A stretch of 64,000 nucleotides of DNA from Diphasiastrum complanatum (lineage: Eukaryota; Streptophyta; Lycopodiopsida; Lycopodiales; Lycopodiaceae), in NCBI GenBank assembly GCA_029204225.1, contig CM055108.1, positions 5,767,599 through 5,831,598 of the forward strand. Reading direction: 5' to 3'. Shown one piece after another: positions 37,101-48,330 of the stretch; position 1 is the first letter of the stretch, and each line of letters starts with the position of its first letter. Made by a program: the position numbers and the translations under genes. Under the pieces are notes generated by a model. That model made no database searches. It saw only the letters and a program-made list of their open reading frames with translations, and had not been told where the DNA came from.

Positions 37101-39503
37101 AACAGTGTATCACAGGACTTCTGGACCAACATAAAAGTTGATTGATATATCCGACAACTAAACGACCATTGTGGAAATAAATAATGATTTCTCATTTTCA
37201 AGGTCATGAACCTTATAAAACTTGAAGCCTCTAAGTTTTTGCATTGAAAGGCCCTAAAAAAAAAATTAAGTGAGCACAATTGAATGTCGCATCGACATAT
37301 TGTCCCCTTATCAAATTTCAGGTCACGAGCTCATTACTCTAGCTACCATGGCTGAAGGTGGATATACATGAATTGACGACATAGGCAAATGTATGATTAG
37401 TTAAAATAAGTGTCACCCGATTTGCTTGATTATACTTGTCCTCAAGCTGCAATAAATTTTCCATGTGGTCAAGATTGCACACTCATTATGCACCAAATAT
37501 CTTATGGAAGAGGAAAGAAGAGAGTTGCAAAAGGAGCACTTACAATCTTGCGTGAAAACACAATAGTGGTAAGTTCAATAAGAACATGAACCAATGTCCG
37601 CTTAGAAGGTAGATGCCAGAAAGGATCCCTTGTATCGCAAATTCTGGCAAAACAAATTTATTGATCCGATTTGAAGAGTCAAAAGGATTTATGTAGTCGA
37701 ACTCGAGATCGGATAAACACAAAAGCTGCAAATAGATAAGATGAAAAGAATGTTAACATCATTCATAAAGCTTATCTCAAAGCCTTCAGTGGCTCTAAGC
37801 TAATTACCACCCCTTTGTGATAACGTTTTGTTTCAAAATAAACATAGGCTAAAATGATTTATGCACAAACTTACCGAATTAATAATTGGTGAAACCCTTC
37901 AAAGATACTTTGAACTACCATTTACCCCAAGAAGAGCATCTTTCCAATAGCACACAAGGATTAGCTCTACCCACCATAACTAAGAAATTCGTGTCTTATC
38001 CATAGACATATAAAACTTGTGATCTAATGAAATGAGATATAAGAGAAAGGTCAACAAAAATATTACACAAGCTATAAACAAAGGACAATACATGCAAGTT
38101 CAATCATGCCCGAGCCCATATAAGCAAGTACATTTTCATATTTAACCAGCATACTATACAACGCATAAATAATAATATGTATTAAGTGTGACAAAAGAAT
38201 TGACAAAAATGTTATGAATATTGCCAAATCTATAACATTGTTTAATCTTTAGATTCGCCACCAAATTTTTAAACATTCACATTTACATGCATTGAAAACC
38301 GATTCCACATACATTAATAACTCCAAGAGTGAAAAGAAGTATCCTTTTCAATAAACATAAGAGAACAAAACATATGGACTCAAAATAGTAAACTCAACAA
38401 ACCATGCCATACAACCAACACCCAAACCAATCTTGACTATACCATGCATTGACATTTAGCTTATCAAAGGGCAAAAAAGAATAGCCATAATAGAACTCAC
38501 TTAGAATGACATTGAACAACAGCTAGATTCTAACTCCCCTAGAACCTTATTGCCTACTCCTAATGTGACTCAACCAGCCTCTTAATACACACCAAGTAAT
38601 AGCCTCTACTTTCAAAGTAGAGACAAATATTTGGCGGTAGCATCACTACCACCCTTTCAGAACCAAAACTAAAAAATTTATATAAGGACCAAAAAGTTCG
38701 AATTTTAAGAAAACAAATACAATAAACATGCTACACAAACAATCAACCGAACACCTAATACACCTTCATAACCAAGAGTTTAGATCCTTGTTTCTATTAG
38801 AATTTTAAACTAATTCTTCAAAGCCACAAAAAAAAAGCCTTTCATCGACATCAATCTCCTAAAAAATCCAAGCTTATAACCAAAGCTCAAAAGCATTCGT
38901 CAACCCAACCATTAACGGAAAAACTTAAGGTTGGAAGTGTTGAACTCTACTTGCATGATCGTTGCATGTCAAGTTACCAGGGTCCTGAGTTCAAAATTTC
39001 AAGCTATTCTAGCATCATCATTTTACAACAGGAAGGAGTGCAACTTAAGCAAGAAGAATGTTGGCTCTTACAACAACTCTTAGGATTCCCATTAGTTTGT
39101 TCGTCATAACTTAACTGAACACCATCAATGACAAGCACTCACTCACTAACTACCCATCCATCCAGGCTTATCCCATGTGCAGCACAATCAAGCTTCCAAT
39201 GACCATTGATACCCACCCTCAGCTCTCACATACTCCATGATCCTAAAGTAACATCCTAGCCATGCACATGTGCTAGTACCATCCACCAGCTCCTGGGTAG
39301 TTAGAATGAATGGTACCTCCTACACTTATATCATACAAGTAGGCTCTACTCACTCCATTGTCGATGTCTAGACTCACAACACATGCCAATTGTGTGTATT
39401 GACATGTGTCACTAAAAGTAGTTATAGCTCCAAAAAAGTGTATGTATGATGCTCTAAGTTCTAGCAAGTAAATTGTAATAAGTATGACATATATTTTTGA
39501 GCT
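34126..39503. other. Long AT-rich intergenic region
   Basis: No coding region is recognised over 5.4 kb. The segment 34380-34750 is unusually rich in GTACAG/CTGTAC words. TGCATCATTGT repeats three times near 36460-36505. Scattered short frames (60-82 codons) have no motif. It is probably old, decayed repeat DNA. Confidence 0.5.
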
Positions 39504-39709
39504 TTGAGTAGTAACAAGTTTGTCAATCCTTGTGTGGAGGACCTACCACCCAAGCATAGGCATCGCATAGGAGGAGGCCAAGAAAGGGTACGAGCTCTCA
39601 GGCTCACAACTTCAACGACGAATGTGAGGCATTCTCAGATTCAGAGTCCTCAAAGGAGAAGTATGTTGTGGAGGGACATGAGAAGGGGAGTCATGACGGG
39701 AATGAGGGG
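39504..39709 (+). other. Unassigned segment with a 96-codon frame
   Basis: A frame at 39504-39794 (starts MSSNKFVNPCVEDLPPKHR) is Arg-rich and runs into the Copia LTR, so its second half is LTR DNA. The first 200 bp match nothing recognised here. It may be the end of an unrelated element abutting the truncated LTR. Confidence 0.3.
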
Positions 39710-39845
39710 AATAGATCCTATTCTATTAGTAGTGCGCCCACCTACATGCATAAGCAATAAAATAAATAGTAATGGCCCCTATGATAGCATGTAGGCATGG
39801 CCAAACTATCATTAAGGGGTATTAAATAAGCATTAATTCCTAACA
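39710..39845 (-). repeat. Truncated Copia 3' LTR
   Basis: On the minus strand the LTR starts TGTTAGGAATTAATGC at 39845, right after the polypurine tract, and shares GGCCATGCCTAC and GCATGTAGGTGGGC with the LTR at 31463-31814. Similarity stops near 39710, so about 60% of the LTR is missing. Confidence 0.8.
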
Positions 39846-39862
39846 CTCCCCCTTAATTTTTA
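39846..39862 (-). promoter_or_regulatory. Copia polypurine tract
   Basis: The minus strand reads AAATTAAGGGGGAG immediately before the LTR start. It primes plus-strand DNA synthesis during retrotransposition. The related plus-strand copy near 31450 has lost the G run. Confidence 0.85.
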
Positions 39863-39877
39863 CTTTGTTATCTATTA

Positions 39878-41335
39878 CACTAGAAGTTCTCTAAACTTTT
39901 GAAATTTTTCTTTGCCAAGTCCTTTGGTAAAGATATCTGCAACTTGTTCTTCCGTGGGGCAATAGATAACCTCCATTTCATCACTTTGAATTTTCTCTCT
40001 GATGAGGTGTTGTTGTACTTCAATGTGCTTTGTCCTGCTGTGAAAAACTGGATTTTTCGCCAATTTAATACAACTCTAATTGTCGCACTGAAGTACCGTA
40101 GGTGAATCTTGTACCATATGTAGATCATGTAGAATCCTTCATAATCATATTGCTTCACATGTTGCACTCGTAGTAGCTCGATATTCTGCCTCTGTGGATG
40201 ATAAAGCAATAGTGTGTTGCTTCTTTGAACTCCAAGAAGTAGCACCAGAACCAAGACTAAAAACATAACTTGTAGTAGATCTTTGGTCTTCCGCATCTCC
40301 AGCCCAATCAGCATCCACATATCCCTGTAACTTCAAATCATCCTGTCTACCATAGACAATACCAAGTCTCAAAGTGCCCTGGATAAATCTGAGTATCCGC
40401 TTAGCAGCTTTCAAATGAATCTACTTAGGCTTAGCCATAAACTGACTAACCATACTCACAGCATAAGCAATATCTGGTCTCATAGTAGTTAGATAGATTA
40501 AGCTTCCTATATAACGTTTCATCTACATCCTGATCTTCCTCAGCTTTAGTAAGCTTATCATATGGTGTAAAAATAGGCTTGCACTCTGACATATTGAACT
40601 TTTCAAGAAGTTCATGAGCATACTTAGATTGAGAATTAAATAGCCCCTGTGCTACTCTCCATACCTCAATTCCAAGAAAAAATTGTAGTGAACCAAGATC
40701 TTTCATATCAAACTCTGATGAGAGACCTTTCTTTATTCCCTGAATCATACTATGATCTGATCCTGTAATAACAAGATTATCCACATACATTACTACAATT
40801 ACCATATGATTATCCATGATCAAAACATAAAGTGTATGCTCCGAACTACTTCTCTAAAAGCCAAGCTCCTCAAAGTATGTGTCAATCCTCGTGTACCACG
40901 CCCTAGGTGCCTGCTTAAGTCCATATAGTGCCTTGTCCAACTTGCAAACCTTGTCTTCATGCCCTGCTACTATGTATCCCTCTAGTTGCTCCATGTAGAC
41001 TTCTTCCTCTAGAAATCCATTCAGGAATGCACTCTTTACATCCATTTGTTGAATATCCCATCCAAACTGAGCTTCCAATGATAAAACAGTCCTCATAGTA
41101 GTAGACGTAGCAATTGGTGCAAAAGTTTCCTCATAGTCAATCCATCTGATTTGTTCTTAGTTCTATAGACCCACTTGCATCCAATGGCCTTTTTACCTGT
41201 AGGTAACTGAAAAAGTCTCCAAGTCTTGTTCTTCATGATTGAGTCGTACTCCTCATCCATAGCTTTCCTCCAAATATCCTCTTTTTCAGCCTCTCTGAAA
41301 GTAGATGGATCCTTGGTTTCTAATATTGTGGCCAT
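39878..41335 (-). pseudogene. Copia reverse transcriptase and RNase H (element Copia-M2)
   Basis: RT on the minus strand: 41335-41150 METKDPSTF-type entry, TWRLFQLPTGKKAIGCKWVY; 41096-40854 QMDVKSAFLNGFLEEEVYM and LDKALYGLKQAPRAWY; 40823-40446 MYVDNLVITGSD, where the second catalytic Asp of YVDD is Asn, then MKDLGSLQFFLGIEV. RNase H: 40414-40145 with DADWAGD and SSTEAEYRA; C-terminal end at 40063-39878 ([18 protein letters not shown]). At least three frameshifts separate the pieces. The Asp-to-Asn change alone would impair catalysis. Confidence 0.92.
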
Positions 41336-42416
41336 ATATGCAAAATGTACATCCCCATCTTCATGATGATCCTCCTGTCAAATCTCCTATTGATCTTGAT
41401 CTTCATGTTGCTTTTCAAGTCTAGCCGATCTCCTAGTTCCATGCGTACTGGACTCTCCCTTTTCCATAATCACACTATCCTTGAAAGTTTCATAGTACCA
41501 TCTAGGCAATCTTCTAGCTTTTGATGTAGGGTGCTTCCTGCCTGGTGAAGTAGGAGGTGCATAAGTATCCCATATACTTGATCTCTCCTTTCTCTTTCCT
41601 ATCTCAACCAAAGTCACTCTAGGTTTTTGGATTGGCGTACGCGATACATGTGTTGATTCAGGTTCCTATAATAACTTGTCACATAATATAGGGATTCCTC
41701 CATCTTGATTCTTATCAAAATATATCTCTGTATCTTTATGAGTTGCCTCCTCATCAAAGACTACATCCCTACTTATGATTATTTTCTTACCCTCCAAGTC
41801 ATATAACATGTATCCCTTCTCTTGATTATCCGCAACACTTGCATGATGATCCACCACCTGAGCCTGAAGTTTGTACAACTGCTCTGCAAGTATGCCCTCA
41901 GCTACTACTTCATTATCTTTCTTCTTGATGAGACACCGCTCTTCATCAAACTGCACCACCATGTGTTGCTTAGCTGATACTGAGAGTAAGTTTTTCTTGA
42001 TTCCTGGTACATAAAGCACATCCTTTATGTTTCCAATCTTCCCTGAAGGTAGCTGAACTTGTATTTTTCCAACTCCTTTTATATCATATGTGTAGTTGTC
42101 TTCCAACGTACATTTGACCCATCATCTAATTTTTGAAAATTAGATAGCCACACTCTCGCCTAGGTGTCATATGCTTCGAAGCTCCTGAATCAATAAACCG
42201 ATAGTCTTCTTCTTTCAAGAAGCCACCACCAGAAGATGTCGATGCCGAAAACAACTCATAGTCTTCAAGATCCAAAGCACTCAATTTTGCATTAGATGTT
42301 TCTTCTTCTTCAGCAAAATTCCCGTCCTGCTTTTTCTTGAACTTTGATCTCCCAACATTCTCTATCCTGGAGAATATTCTGCATCTTGAATTTCCATATA
42401 CTATAGTTTGTTCCAT
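41336..42416 (-). pseudogene. Copia gag end, protease and pre-integrase with integrase deleted (Copia-M2)
   Basis: 42416-42126: end of gag and protease active site in FIDSGASKHMTPRR (retropepsin D-S-G). 42106-41666: protease/pre-integrase linker GNIKDVLYVPGIKKNLLSVS, then a jump near 41830 to GYMLYDLEGKKIIISRDVVF, which in intact Copia lies after the integrase core. The catalytic integrase is therefore removed. 41617-41387: linker with [20 protein letters not shown]. The 5' part of gag, the leader and the 5' LTR are missing; a minisatellite lies at the expected position. The element cannot integrate by itself. Confidence 0.88.
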
Positions 42417-42514
42417 CTAGCTTGCTAGACTCCGGCAACACAACATCATTCAACCCTGCCATTCTACTGATCTATAGCAACTTCCAACAACTTGATTTTG
42501 CTCGAACCAGCAAG

Positions 42515-42855
42515 CAGATCTATCAGAAAACCAATGAACAGGTCTGTCAGACAACCAGTGAACGAATCTATCAGACAACCGGTGAACGAATCTGTCAGAC
42601 AACCAGCGAACAGGTCTGTAAGACAACCAGGGAACAGCTCTGTCAGACTACTAGCGAACAGCTCTGTGAGACTACCAGCAAACAGCTCTGTCAGACAACC
42701 AACGATCAGCGCTGTCAGACAACCAGGGAACAGCTCCGTCAGATTACCAGCGAACAGCTCTATTAGACTACAAGCGAACAGATCTGTCAGACAACCAGTG
42801 AACAGCCCTGTCAGAAAACCAGCGAACAGGTCTGTCAGACAATCAGTGAACAGAT
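42515..42855. repeat. 24-bp minisatellite, about 14 units
   Basis: Tandem units follow CTGTCAGACAACCAGCGAAC plus 4 bases with scattered substitutions. Because 24 is a multiple of three, frames stay open on both strands (plus: QTTSEQLC-type octapeptides; minus: LTDLFAGC-type). These are repeat by-products, not evidence of a gene. One further unit lies at about 43001-43024 beyond a LINE fragment. Repeat-unit variation suggests moderate age. Confidence 0.95.
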
Positions 42856-42879
42856 CCCAAATCTGTTTCACTATCCCAG

Positions 42880-43000
42880 ATTTGTTCTACAGCGATCTAT
42901 TTTCTTGGAGACGTTTATATACGCTCCCATGGTTACCACATACTTGACATGTACTCTTATATGCCTTTTGGTATGGAAAAGACATTAATATAATTTCTTC
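42880..43000 (+). mobile_element. LINE 3' UTR fragment inside the minisatellite
   Basis: GGAGACGTTTATATACGCTCC, the CATGGTTACCACATACTTGAC box and ATGCCTTTTGGTAT, GGAAAAGACATTAATA match the 3' end of LINEs D, E and F. It lies between the main 24-bp array and one leftover unit, so a 5'-truncated LINE (only the last 100 bases) inserted in the array. The stem-loop is kept with a G-T pair. Confidence 0.85.
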
Positions 43001-43062
43001 CAGGTCTGTCAGACAATCAGTGAACATTCTTCGAGCTTGAGCTCCTCCTCCTCCTCCTCCTC

Positions 43063-44282
43063 AGGTTCTCATGCTATCTCGTATGATACGAGCTAAGCTG
43101 TCTGTCCCACATCAGATTATACTGACAGAGTTCGCGGCTCCACCCATACAGTTGTGTGCCATCTTCCAGCTTATCCTACATATTCAGCGTATCATGATGC
43201 TACCCACAGATGAGCAGAGATACATACAGACGGCACTTGCTTCATCACGACACCTTTATGACCAGGGGCATCGACTACTATCATGGTTCTCTCAGGCCTC
43301 CCAGATATTGGACACACTTGGCATATCCATCACAGACCTTCCATCGGGCACCCATGAGTACATCAGACGCTTTCTTTATAGGGCATATCTGAGACAGACA
43401 TGGAAGGGACCACTCGGGGTCAAACCCGACTATTATAGGACACACTTTTTGGAGCTAGACACAATGGGATTTCCAGTTTTGCCACGCTATCTCACCTGAG
43501 GACTATCTCACGGGCTTCGGTTTCTATTAGGCCAGTTCCGAGTATCTTCACAACAACTGGCAATTGAGACTGGACGCTTCCAGGGCACCCCACACGAGGA
43601 GCGGATTTGCAAGTTGTGCTCATTAGCTATGGTCGAGTCAAAGGAGCATTTCTTATTCACATGTCCAGTTTACTACGAGATCAGAGGGCGATATCATTGC
43701 CTTTTTCGTCACACATCGGCTACACTGCGGTCCCTTTTCTCATACGAGGACCCCCGCTATGTGGCACTTATGATACGTGAGATCCTGCAACAGGACCTAT
43801 GCCCAGCTCAGAATGCTTATCCAGACATACAGTCTCAGATTACATCATTCTTCTCACGAAGAAGATCGCGTTCTGATGGACATGACTGACAGTGATTGCG
43901 ACGACATTCCTAGAACTAGGACGCAGAGACGACGCACCTCCCAGCCTCAGCGACCACGAGAGCTACACATCCCACCAAACCTCCTATACAGAGACACACT
44001 ACACATGCTCATGCTCATAGACGACGCCAGCGAGCCCCATTGATTCCCGATGTTGTAGCTCGCATTAAATCCTTCTACAGCACCAGCACAGACCTGACAT
44101 CTTGACATGGACGCACGTGATTTTCATGCACAGGCTTTTTCGTTTATGTACTTATCTTAGTTTGTACTAGACGTTTTTCTTTACTACAACTCCGGAGACG
44201 CTTTAGACGCTCTCATGGTTACCACATACTTAACATGTACTTCTTTTGTCTTATATGCCTCTTGGCATGGAAAAGACGTTAA

Positions 44283-44286
<4 letters not shown>
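43063..44286 (+). pseudogene. LINE D: 5'-truncated copy, ORF2 C-terminus and 3' UTR
   Basis: Starts abruptly after a (CTC)n run at VLMLSRMIRAKLSVPHQ, the same place LINE F begins, and runs through 43499 (TGA). After that stop it resumes with LPYHGLRF-type sequence, the Cys/His cluster LCSLAMVESKEHFLFTC (43610-43670) and QSQITSFFSRRRSR at 43830-43871, a PIP-box-like motif followed by basic residues. A stop at 43887 is followed by 3' UTR with the stem-loop at about 44250-44278, AATAAA, and a (CT)n tail. Truncation at the 5' end is the normal result of incomplete reverse transcription. Confidence 0.9.
44249..44286 (+). other. Conserved 3'-terminal stem-loop of the LINE RNA
   Basis: The inner stem ATGCC-TCTT-GGCAT is closed by an outer GTCTT/AAGAC helix, followed by GTTAATAAA and the tail. 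The same structure occurs in the fragment at 42966-42990 and, on the minus strand, at 49371-49405 (LINE E), 55725-55755 (LINE F) and 57155-57190 (LINE G). In LINE G the inner stem is GTACC/GGTAC, with paired substitutions at two positions. It probably serves as the RT recognition signal, by analogy with stringent-type LINEs. Confidence 0.75.

Positions 44287-44362
<76 letters not shown>
44287..44362. repeat. (CT)n tail of LINE D abutting the hAT left end
   Basis: About 38 CT repeats between the LINE AATAAA and the first base of the hAT terminal repeat. Confidence 0.95.
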
Positions 44363-44364
<2 letters not shown>

Positions 44365-44407
44365 ATCACAAAAAAAACCGAACTAAAACCATAAGGAACC
44401 ATACTGA
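44363..44407 (+). repeat. hAT-1 left terminal inverted repeat
   Basis: About 45 bp pairing with 49273-49317 at roughly 80% identity, and slightly better with the right end of hAT-2 (ending 55594). Subterminal copies of AATCATA(C/T)(T)GAACC follow to about 44455. Confidence 0.8.
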
Positions 44408-44676
44408 CGCGTTGCAAAATCATACGAACCTTGCAGAATCATATTGAACCATAGCAATATTAATTCATGGCCAAAACCGTACTGAAGAAAAAAGACACAT
44501 CGATGAGTAGATAAACACCGACTGCTCACTCGGAAAAATCCAGCTTTGATAGCTCTTAGAAGGCTCTCTCTTCTCCTCCTAGTAGGCGCGTTTCTAGCCG
44601 CGTGCTGATTAGCAAAAAAAAATTGTATTCTGTTTTTTTTTGGAGTGTTTCTACACCAAAAACGTGTTTCTGGGAA

Positions 44677-44786
44677 CGTTTAGCCCAAAAACGCATTTCT
44701 GGGCAACTATGATATATACATTCATATATATATATATATATATATATATTATCATAGTTGCTAGCGGAACACGTTCTGCCAACTCC
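44677..44786. repeat. Hairpin with (TA)n loop inside hAT-1
   Basis: Perfect 12-bp arms GCAACTATGATA (44703-44714) and TATCATAGTTGC (44750-44761) flank a (TA)n tract. Imperfect pairing extends outward by about 14 bp (AACGCATTTC against the complement of GGAACACGTT). Confidence 0.8.
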
Positions 44787-44971
44787 GAGGGGAGAAAAAA
44801 TGCTGCAAATTTTTTTATGCACATCCGTTTGCAACGATCCAACATCCTACGAGCATCTATTCGATGAGGGGGCCGCAGTGGCCACAGCGCCGGGCACGGG
44901 AACCGAGCGGGGAGCGAGAAAACTCTGTTTCTAGGTTTTTCTTGCCTACATATTTCAATTTCCATGAACTA

Positions 44972-45446
44972 GTTGTAGGTGTCGGATTGAAATGAAGTGC
45001 TACACTATGTTTTCTCATGCCTACGGGAATGCCTACAATGTCGGTTTAGGCCATTACGGCGCATGGAAGAAGTTATGAGAGTGGTGCCCTCTTTTGGTGC
45101 ATTTTTTGGCCCTGTTTGTGAAATTGGCTATAGGTGTCCGATTGAGGTGCCGTTAGATGCCACACTGTGTTTCTAAATGCCTACATGAATACCAGGAATG
45201 TCGGTGAACGGCTATAGTGCACGTAGATCACTTTGTTAATGTCAAGCTCGCTTTTTGGTGTCTTTTTTAGCCCTAATCTATGAAATGAACAGTATTTGTC
45301 TGATTGATGCGTCGTAAGATGCTAGACTGTGTTTTTGAATGTCCACAAAGGTGCTGGAACTCTCGACTTGCCCATACGGCACAATTTTAGGGCTTTTTGT
45401 GTGTCATGCTTGCTTTTTCGCATCAGTTTAGCCCTAATCTGTGAAT
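44972..45446. repeat. Three imperfect about 155-bp tandem repeats, hAT-1 5' region
   Basis: Units at 44972-45125, 45126-45286 and 45287-45446. Each runs through GT(C/G)(C/G)GATTGA, GATGC-ACTGTGTTT, GCCTAC-type, and CTTTTTGGTG/TTTTAGCCCTAATCTGTGAA motifs in the same order. They lie between the left end and the transposase start and may include promoter or transposase-binding repeats. Confidence 0.7.
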
Positions 45447-45563
45447 CTTTGTTGTTTCACATCAATTTAGCCCTAATTTGGAATATATTGAATCTTTGCA
45501 TGGCTTGTGTATGTTTTGCACGGCTTTGAGCAATGACAATAGTTGATAGGTCAGGTCGACACC

Positions 45564-46490
45564 ATGCCAGTTCTTGGCAGGGGCATGTGGGCTGAGGTTG
45601 ACCTCATACAGGGGGAAGTGGCTATATCCCCTGGTTCAGGTGCCCGCAGATGGAGATGCTACCATTGCAGTCTAGAGTTCACCGGGTCGCTCACCAAGGT
45701 CAGGGCCCATTTGTTATGATTGCCCATGCCAAATGGGCGGGGCATGGGCATAACAGAATGCAGCTCCATTACAAATGTTGAGGTAGAGAGGCTGCGAGAG
45801 ACATACGGCCATGCCAGCCAGCCACTGAGACTAGCCCAGAGTTTTTTTCCAGCAGAGAGGGCAGAGCTCACAAGTCCAGGGTGCAGGGCCTAGCCATGCA
45901 GGGGATACAGGTGCAAGACCTAGCTACAGAGGGGATACAGGTCCAAGGCCTAGTCACAAAGGGATGCTAGAACCACCTACGCATGACAATCGGTGTCTGC
46001 CGCACGTGCAGGGGCACCTTGGCCCTTCCGCCACTCCATCAGAGCCCTCGCGACCATCAGCATGCGCAATTGCTTGTAGCACACCCCCAGATGCAAGTCC
46101 TAGCACGGGTGGGGAGAGAGACACCCCACCTGCCATGTCATCACCAAATGCACCCCCAGATGCCCCATCTCATACCACCACAGGGCATGTTAGACCCGAC
46201 CACCGACACACGCACAGCAGAGACATGTCAAGCCAAGGGCATAGCAAACTACATTGGACAGAGGGCGGCAGAGGCGGTAGCACGAGGGTGGTGGCCTAGT
46301 TTTTTTATGAGGCAGCCATTCCATTCGACATTGCTGACACGCATGTCTTCAGAGAGATGGTGTCAGGCGGCAGCAGCAGATTCCTCATGGGCACCTGCTA
46401 GGAGAGAGGTTATACGCACGCGCCTCCTGCGCCGAGAGGAGGAGACCACCAAACGGGAGCTGAGCCCCATTCGAACAGCCTGGCAGAGGT
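45564..46490 (+). pseudogene. hAT-1 transposase, BED zinc-finger region
   Basis: From ATG 45564 the frame reads MPVLGRGMWAEVDLIQGEVA, then RRWRCYHCSLEFTGSLTKVR and AHLL, a TGA, and GRGMGITECSSITNVEVERL. This is a BED-type finger (CxxC...H...C), the DNA-binding domain at the N-terminus of many plant hAT transposases. Downstream, 46310-46380 reads FFYEAAIPFDIADTHVFREM, the hAT box before DUF659. A donor-like GGTAGC lies at about 46489. The stretch between (45900-46200) is low-complexity and broken. The stop inside the finger inactivates the gene. Confidence 0.8.
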
Positions 46491-46694
46491 AGCTAATCTA
46501 ATCTTAAATGTTTTTCATTTCGCAAGTTTCTTTCTCATCTGTTGCATCTAGCTAACATGTCGTTACACGTGCTTGATATGGCAAGCGTGTCTAACCTGTG
46601 TCTGACGGAATTTGTTTTGAAATTACGGTTAGTCCATATTGTCCAATGGATGGACTAACATTCGTCACAGATCCGTCGTGAACATCATGGTCTA

Positions 46695-46985
46695 ATGTCT
46701 GCTTGGCACCGTGTTTCTAAGAGGGGTGGATGCCACTCTTGGTGGTGCAGCCATCACCGCAGAGTTCATCTACAATGCAGTGAGCTCTGCCATCTAGGAG
46801 ATTGGGGCTGAGCACATAATACAAGTTGTCATAGACAACTCCACGAACTACAGGCAGATCGGAGATCTCCTGATGCGCGAGCACCCCTCCATTGTGTGGA
46901 CACCATGTGTTGCGCATTTTATCGATCTGTTGATCCACGACATATGCACACTCCCGTGGATCCACGAGGTATCCTTCCCATACCT
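46695..46985 (+). pseudogene. hAT-1 transposase, DUF659 exon
   Basis: The plus strand reads FLRGVDATLGGAAITAEFIY, NAVSSAI, a TAG, EIGAEHIIQVVIDNSTNYRQ and SIVWTPCVAHFIDLLIHDIC. This is the DUF659 part of the catalytic core; the Asp in VIDN and the WTPCxAH box are characteristic. One stop interrupts it. It ends at a probable donor after IHEV (about 46970), with the next exon opening at about 47073. Confidence 0.85.
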
Positions 46986-47064
46986 TCTTTCCTGTCTTTT
47001 ATGCTAGTTTTGTTGCTTTCATTTCCTTGCTTTGCTCGGCTCGTAACACTTTTATGATGGGCGT

Positions 47065-47459
47065 TTGTCATGCAGATTACTGCTCAGGCCATGCGCATGG
47101 TCAGCTTTGTCACCAGAAAGAAGCGATTGTTGGCCCTATTTCGTAGCTTCTCACCCCTGGATCTCAAGAAGCCTACACCCACACGATTTCGCTACTACTT
47201 CGTGGTGCTCGAGCGTTTGGCGGCTATGCGAGACCACTTACAAAAGATGGTGGCCAACACTGTATTCAAGGAGTTCAAAGCCCGTGGTGAGGATGCAGTT
47301 TATTTCCAGGCGACTGTGTATGGAGATGAGTTTTGGACACGGGCATCAGAGCTGATTGATGTGCTGAGGCCTGTTTTCTGTGTGTTGCGCCTAGTGGACC
47401 GAGAAGGGTGCACTCTCAGTCTCATATACGAGTTCATAGCCGCATTGGGGAGGCGCTAA
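47065..47459 (+). pseudogene. hAT-1 transposase, middle exon
   Basis: An open exon of about 128 codons follows a GTCATGCAG acceptor. Key parts are RFRYYFVVLERLAAMRDHLQ, EFWTRASELIDVLRPVFCVL and RLVDREGCTLSLIYEFIAAL. It matches the region of plant hAT transposases between DUF659 and the C-terminal dimerisation domain. It ends in GRR at 47459 close to a donor-like site. Confidence 0.85.
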
Positions 47460-47586
47460 CCAGATCTCGCTTGGATGAGGCCAGGTACAATACTTTTCCC
47501 GTCTGTGCTATGTTTCCATTCATCTCATAATTTCGCATGAGAAACAACTAATGACTATAATGTGTCTTGTGTTGTTGGGTGTTGTA

Positions 47587-48330
47587 GGAGGCAGGAGCTG
47601 ATAGACATTTGGCAGCAAAGGTGGGACTATTTCCACAAGCCCATCCATGCGGTAGCCCACGTGTTGCACCCCTTGTGGCACACCACCAGACGAGTGGGGG
47701 ACCCAAAGCTCCATAGAGGATGGCTGTAGTACACAGATCGAGTCTATCGAGGGCCAGGTATTACATTAAAATTTTCAATTTATCTTCTGAGGGTTTTCAT
47801 GGTTCATGCCCATACGATCTTGCTCGTATAAACACTAACTCGTGGAATCGTTATTTTCCCATCAGGTGGGGCTGAGCACTTCAGCATCATCGAGGGGGGC
47901 TTGTTGAGGTTCCAGAGAAGGATTGAAGCATTTGGCCATGAGCAGGTCCAGCGCAGGGAGGATCAGCTCCATCCAGTGACATGGTGAGGTTGTTATGGCC
48001 GCTCCGCGCCAAAGCTCCAACGCCTGGCGGAGAGTGTTGTCTCAGGATTGTTCAGCTTCCGCTTGTGAGTGGAACTGGAGCAGCTGGTCCAAGCAGCACA
48101 CGAAGAAGAGAAACTGGCTATCGATTGAGCAGTGCAGACGGCTGGTCTATGTGTCCAGCAATGCACGGCTACGCCAATACGGCAGAGACGGAGACCTGCT
48201 TGAGGATTGTTTTCTCCACCCTTGCTTGCCTTGCATATGCTTCTCGTCATTACTAGTTTTCTGGTATTTTACAGGCTCTACAATGAAACTTGTATGGTGC
48301 CTCAATGTCTGTCATAGTTGGAAGTGAACC
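47587..48330 (+). pseudogene. hAT-1 transposase, C-terminal dimerisation domain
   Basis: After a TTGTAG acceptor the frame reads QRWDYFHKPIHAVAHVLHPL, then from about 47875 GGAEHFSIIEGGLLRFQRRI. The hAT family dimerisation domain is at 47980-48175: WGCYGRSAPKLQRLAESVLS, ASACEWNWSSWSKQHTKKRN and RRLVYVSSNARLR. It holds transposase subunits together. Short introns are likely around 47760-47865 and 48215-48320. One stop (TAG, about 47729) precedes YTDRVYRGPG. Confidence 0.88.

Noticed and set aside
42515-42855. CRISPR-like array of 24-bp repeats
   Set aside because: The units are contiguous with no unique spacers, they vary in sequence, and the setting is a plant nuclear genome. It is a minisatellite.
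42422-42947. Long plus- and minus-strand frames (114-151 codons) over the minisatellite
   Set aside because: All result from a repeat period divisible by three; no motif, no start context and frames on both strands.
47993-48256. Alternative frames on both strands over the hAT dimerisation domain
   Set aside because: Shadows of the transposase frame that carries the WWxxYG...LQxLAxxVLS motifs.
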